Part shown: piece by piece, positions 62,921 to 64,000 of the stretch
Numbering within the stretch: position 1 is the first letter of the stretch
How the letters are laid out: every line of letters begins with the position of its first letter
Source of the DNA: Longitalea luteola
GTDB lineage: Bacteria; Bacteroidota; Bacteroidia; Chitinophagales; Chitinophagaceae
NCBI RefSeq assembly: GCF_017356035.1
Contig: NZ_JAFIQX010000001.1
Span: 930,001-994,000 of the forward strand
Direction of reading: 5' to 3'
Length of the DNA stretch: 64,000 nucleotides
Translations under genes and position numbers: made by a program
The notes under the pieces: generated by a model
What the model saw: only the letters and a program-made list of their open reading frames with translations
Database searches by the model: none
Told to the model about the DNA's origin: nothing

Positions 62921-63853
62921 TCAAACCTTATCCAGTTCTTCGCGGAAAGCGTTGGGCGAAAGGCCGGTATGCTTGCGGAAAAAGTTGCTGAAGTGGGCCA
63001 CTTCTTCAAAGCCCAGGCACCAGGCAATCTGGGAGATGTTCCAGTTGGAATGCCGAAGCAAGATCTTCGCTTCCTGTAACACACGCTGGCTGATGATTTG
63101 TGTCGTGGTTTTGCCGGTGGATTCTTTCAGCGCTTTATTCAAATAATTGACGTGAACCGAAAGCCTGTCGGCATAATCACTGGCCGTCCGCAACTCCGGT
63201 TGCTGGTATAAGGTCTCGATGGGAAATTGCCTTTCCAGCAATTCGATAAACAGCGAAGTAACCCGGTCGGCCGCGTTGTGTGAAGTTACCAGCGCAGCTG
63301 CAGGTTGTAGCTTTTGTCCGTAATGGATCAGCTCCATCAGGTAATTACGCAACAGATCGTACTTATAGGCATAGTCAGATGCCAGTTCTTTCACCATTTT
63401 ACGAAAGATGGCTGCTATCTCTTCATATTCTTCATTGGTAAGCTGGAATACCGGATAACCACCGGGTTTATAAATGGGCAACTCATCCAGTACGATGCCG
63501 TTTTTGGCTGAAGAAAAGTAGGTATCGGTAAAAATGCAGAAATATCCCTTCTGATTATCATCCTGCGGAACGTAATGATAGGGGATACGCGGTGTTCCAA
63601 ACAGCAGGGCGCAGTTTTCAATTTCGATCACTTTATCGGCGTACTCTACATGATTACGCCCGTTGATCAAACTGATCTTATAATAATTACGCCGGTTATA
63701 AGGCATAACGCCTTTTCTGGCACGAACGCCGGCAATGAACTCATCGATCCTGAACACATTAAAATGCCCCACAGCCTTATCGATCCCTTCCGGAATATTG
63801 GCTGAGATGCTTTTATAAAAGGCGGAGAGCGTTTTTATTTCCTTTATGGCCAT
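62921..63853 (-). CDS. AraC family transcriptional regulator
   Basis: A 310-residue regulator with an N-terminal cupin sensor (FNVFRIDEFI, ENCALLFGTPRIPYHYVPQDD, GYFCIFTDTYF) and a C-terminal HTH pair at ~205-305 (ADRLSVHVNYLNKALKESTGKTTTQIISQRVLQEAKILL, ISQIAWCLGFEEVAHFSNFFRKHTGLSPNAFRE). The HTH sequence is a strong match to the family. It sits directly upstream of an SDR gene on the same strand. Confidence 0.9.
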   Translation of the reverse strand: MAIKEIKTLSAFYKSISANIPEGIDKAVGHFNVFRIDEFIAGVRARKGVMPYNRRNYYKISLINGRNHVEYADKVIEIENCALLFGTPRIPYHYVPQDDNQKGYFCIFTDTYFSSAKNGIVLDELPIYKPGGYPVFQLTNEEYEEIAAIFRKMVKELASDYAYKYDLLRNYLMELIHYGQKLQPAAALVTSHNAADRVTSLFIELLERQFPIETLYQQPELRTASDYADRLSVHVNYLNKALKESTGKTTTQIISQRVLQEAKILLRHSNWNISQIAWCLGFEEVAHFSNFFRKHTGLSPNAFREELDKV

Positions 63854-64000
63854 TTACGGGGCGTTTGCAAAAATCAAATATACATGGAATTTCTTAAAGT
63901 GCCGCGGTTCCCTGCGGCGTTCATGGCTTCGGTTTTGGTGATCATGAGATCACAGGTAGGAATACCCTGCGCTGATCAATCCTTTATTGCGCATGGCTTC
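63854..64000. other. Window end without assignable gene
   Basis: A TATATTTG box (complement of 63875-63882) 21 bp before the AraC start is a plausible promoter. Beyond it, overlapping minus-strand frames end near 63884 and ~63950 (EAMRNKGLISAG, then a shifted GIPTCDLMITKTEAM), and one plus-strand frame from 63884 stays open to the edge. The sequence is too short to choose. Confidence 0.3.
63875..63882 (-). promoter_or_regulatory. Putative -7 promoter box of the AraC gene
   Basis: Reads TATATTTG on the minus strand, a match to TAnnTTTG, 21 bp before the ATG at 63853. Confidence 0.4.

Overview
The window is from a member of the Bacteroidota, most likely a Chitinophagaceae soil or plant-polymer degrader of the Niastella/Chitinophaga type. 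That placement is an inference. It rests on the SusC/SusD pairs, ECF sigma/FecR pairs placed upstream of STN-domain SusC receptors, many lipoproteins with SxxxC-type lipoboxes, TAnnTTTG-like promoter boxes, few Shine-Dalgarno sequences, and moderate GC content. No phage, plasmid, transposase, rRNA or CRISPR array is visible.

Layout. 1-4125: the 3' end of a SusD gene, five tandem copies of an 82-bp repeat, and a large FG-GAP/ASPIC-UnbV lipoprotein. 4264-13221: a six-gene nutrient-uptake locus made of an ECF sigma factor, a FecR anti-sigma, SusC, SusD, a NAGPA-type phosphodiester glycosidase and an IPT plus six-NHL-repeat lipoprotein. 13427-13712: a tRNA-Arg(UCU) gene interrupted inside its anticodon by a 212-nt group I intron, which is the most striking element of the window. 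13781-16022: a membrane-tethered winged-helix regulator divergent from a YceI lipoprotein, then ppnP. 16414-19574: an operon-like set of a small secreted protein, a lipoprotein and an apolipoprotein N-acyltransferase-like enzyme. 19699-25155: an FMN-dependent alpha-hydroxyacid dehydrogenase, two AraC regulators, a quinone oxidoreductase, a RibD/DHFR-like reductase, a 540-bp array of degenerate 21-bp repeats, and a decayed copy of an AraC 3' end.

25276-41506: mixed accessory metabolism. It includes a GH29 fucosidase, a Gfo/Idh/MocA oxidoreductase, an exported amidohydrolase, a GreA/Rnk-like factor, a polysaccharide lyase-like lipoprotein, AraC and SRPBCC genes, a PQQ-type sugar dehydrogenase, a GDPD-like enzyme, a GH13 alpha-glucosidase and an AI-2E-type permease. 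43139-48564: the DNA-damage mutagenesis cassette imuA-imuB-dnaE2, convergent with a cytoplasmic alpha-amylase, followed by a bestrophin. 51334-59718: a second complete sigma/FecR/SusC/SusD/lipoprotein locus ending in a strong terminator. 59869-63853: a minus-strand run of two SDR proteins (one without its catalytic Tyr and Lys), an SRPBCC protein, a methyltransferase and an AraC regulator.

How the parts work together. The two sigma/FecR/SusCD loci follow the trans-envelope signalling logic: substrate on SusC's STN domain, then FecR, then the ECF sigma factor, then transcription. They probably each import a different glycan-derived ligand. GH29, the two GH13 enzymes, the lyase and the PQQ dehydrogenase fit a polysaccharide-using lifestyle. 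Promoters, terminators and start choices were read by eye; domain calls are from sequence recognition without database searches.
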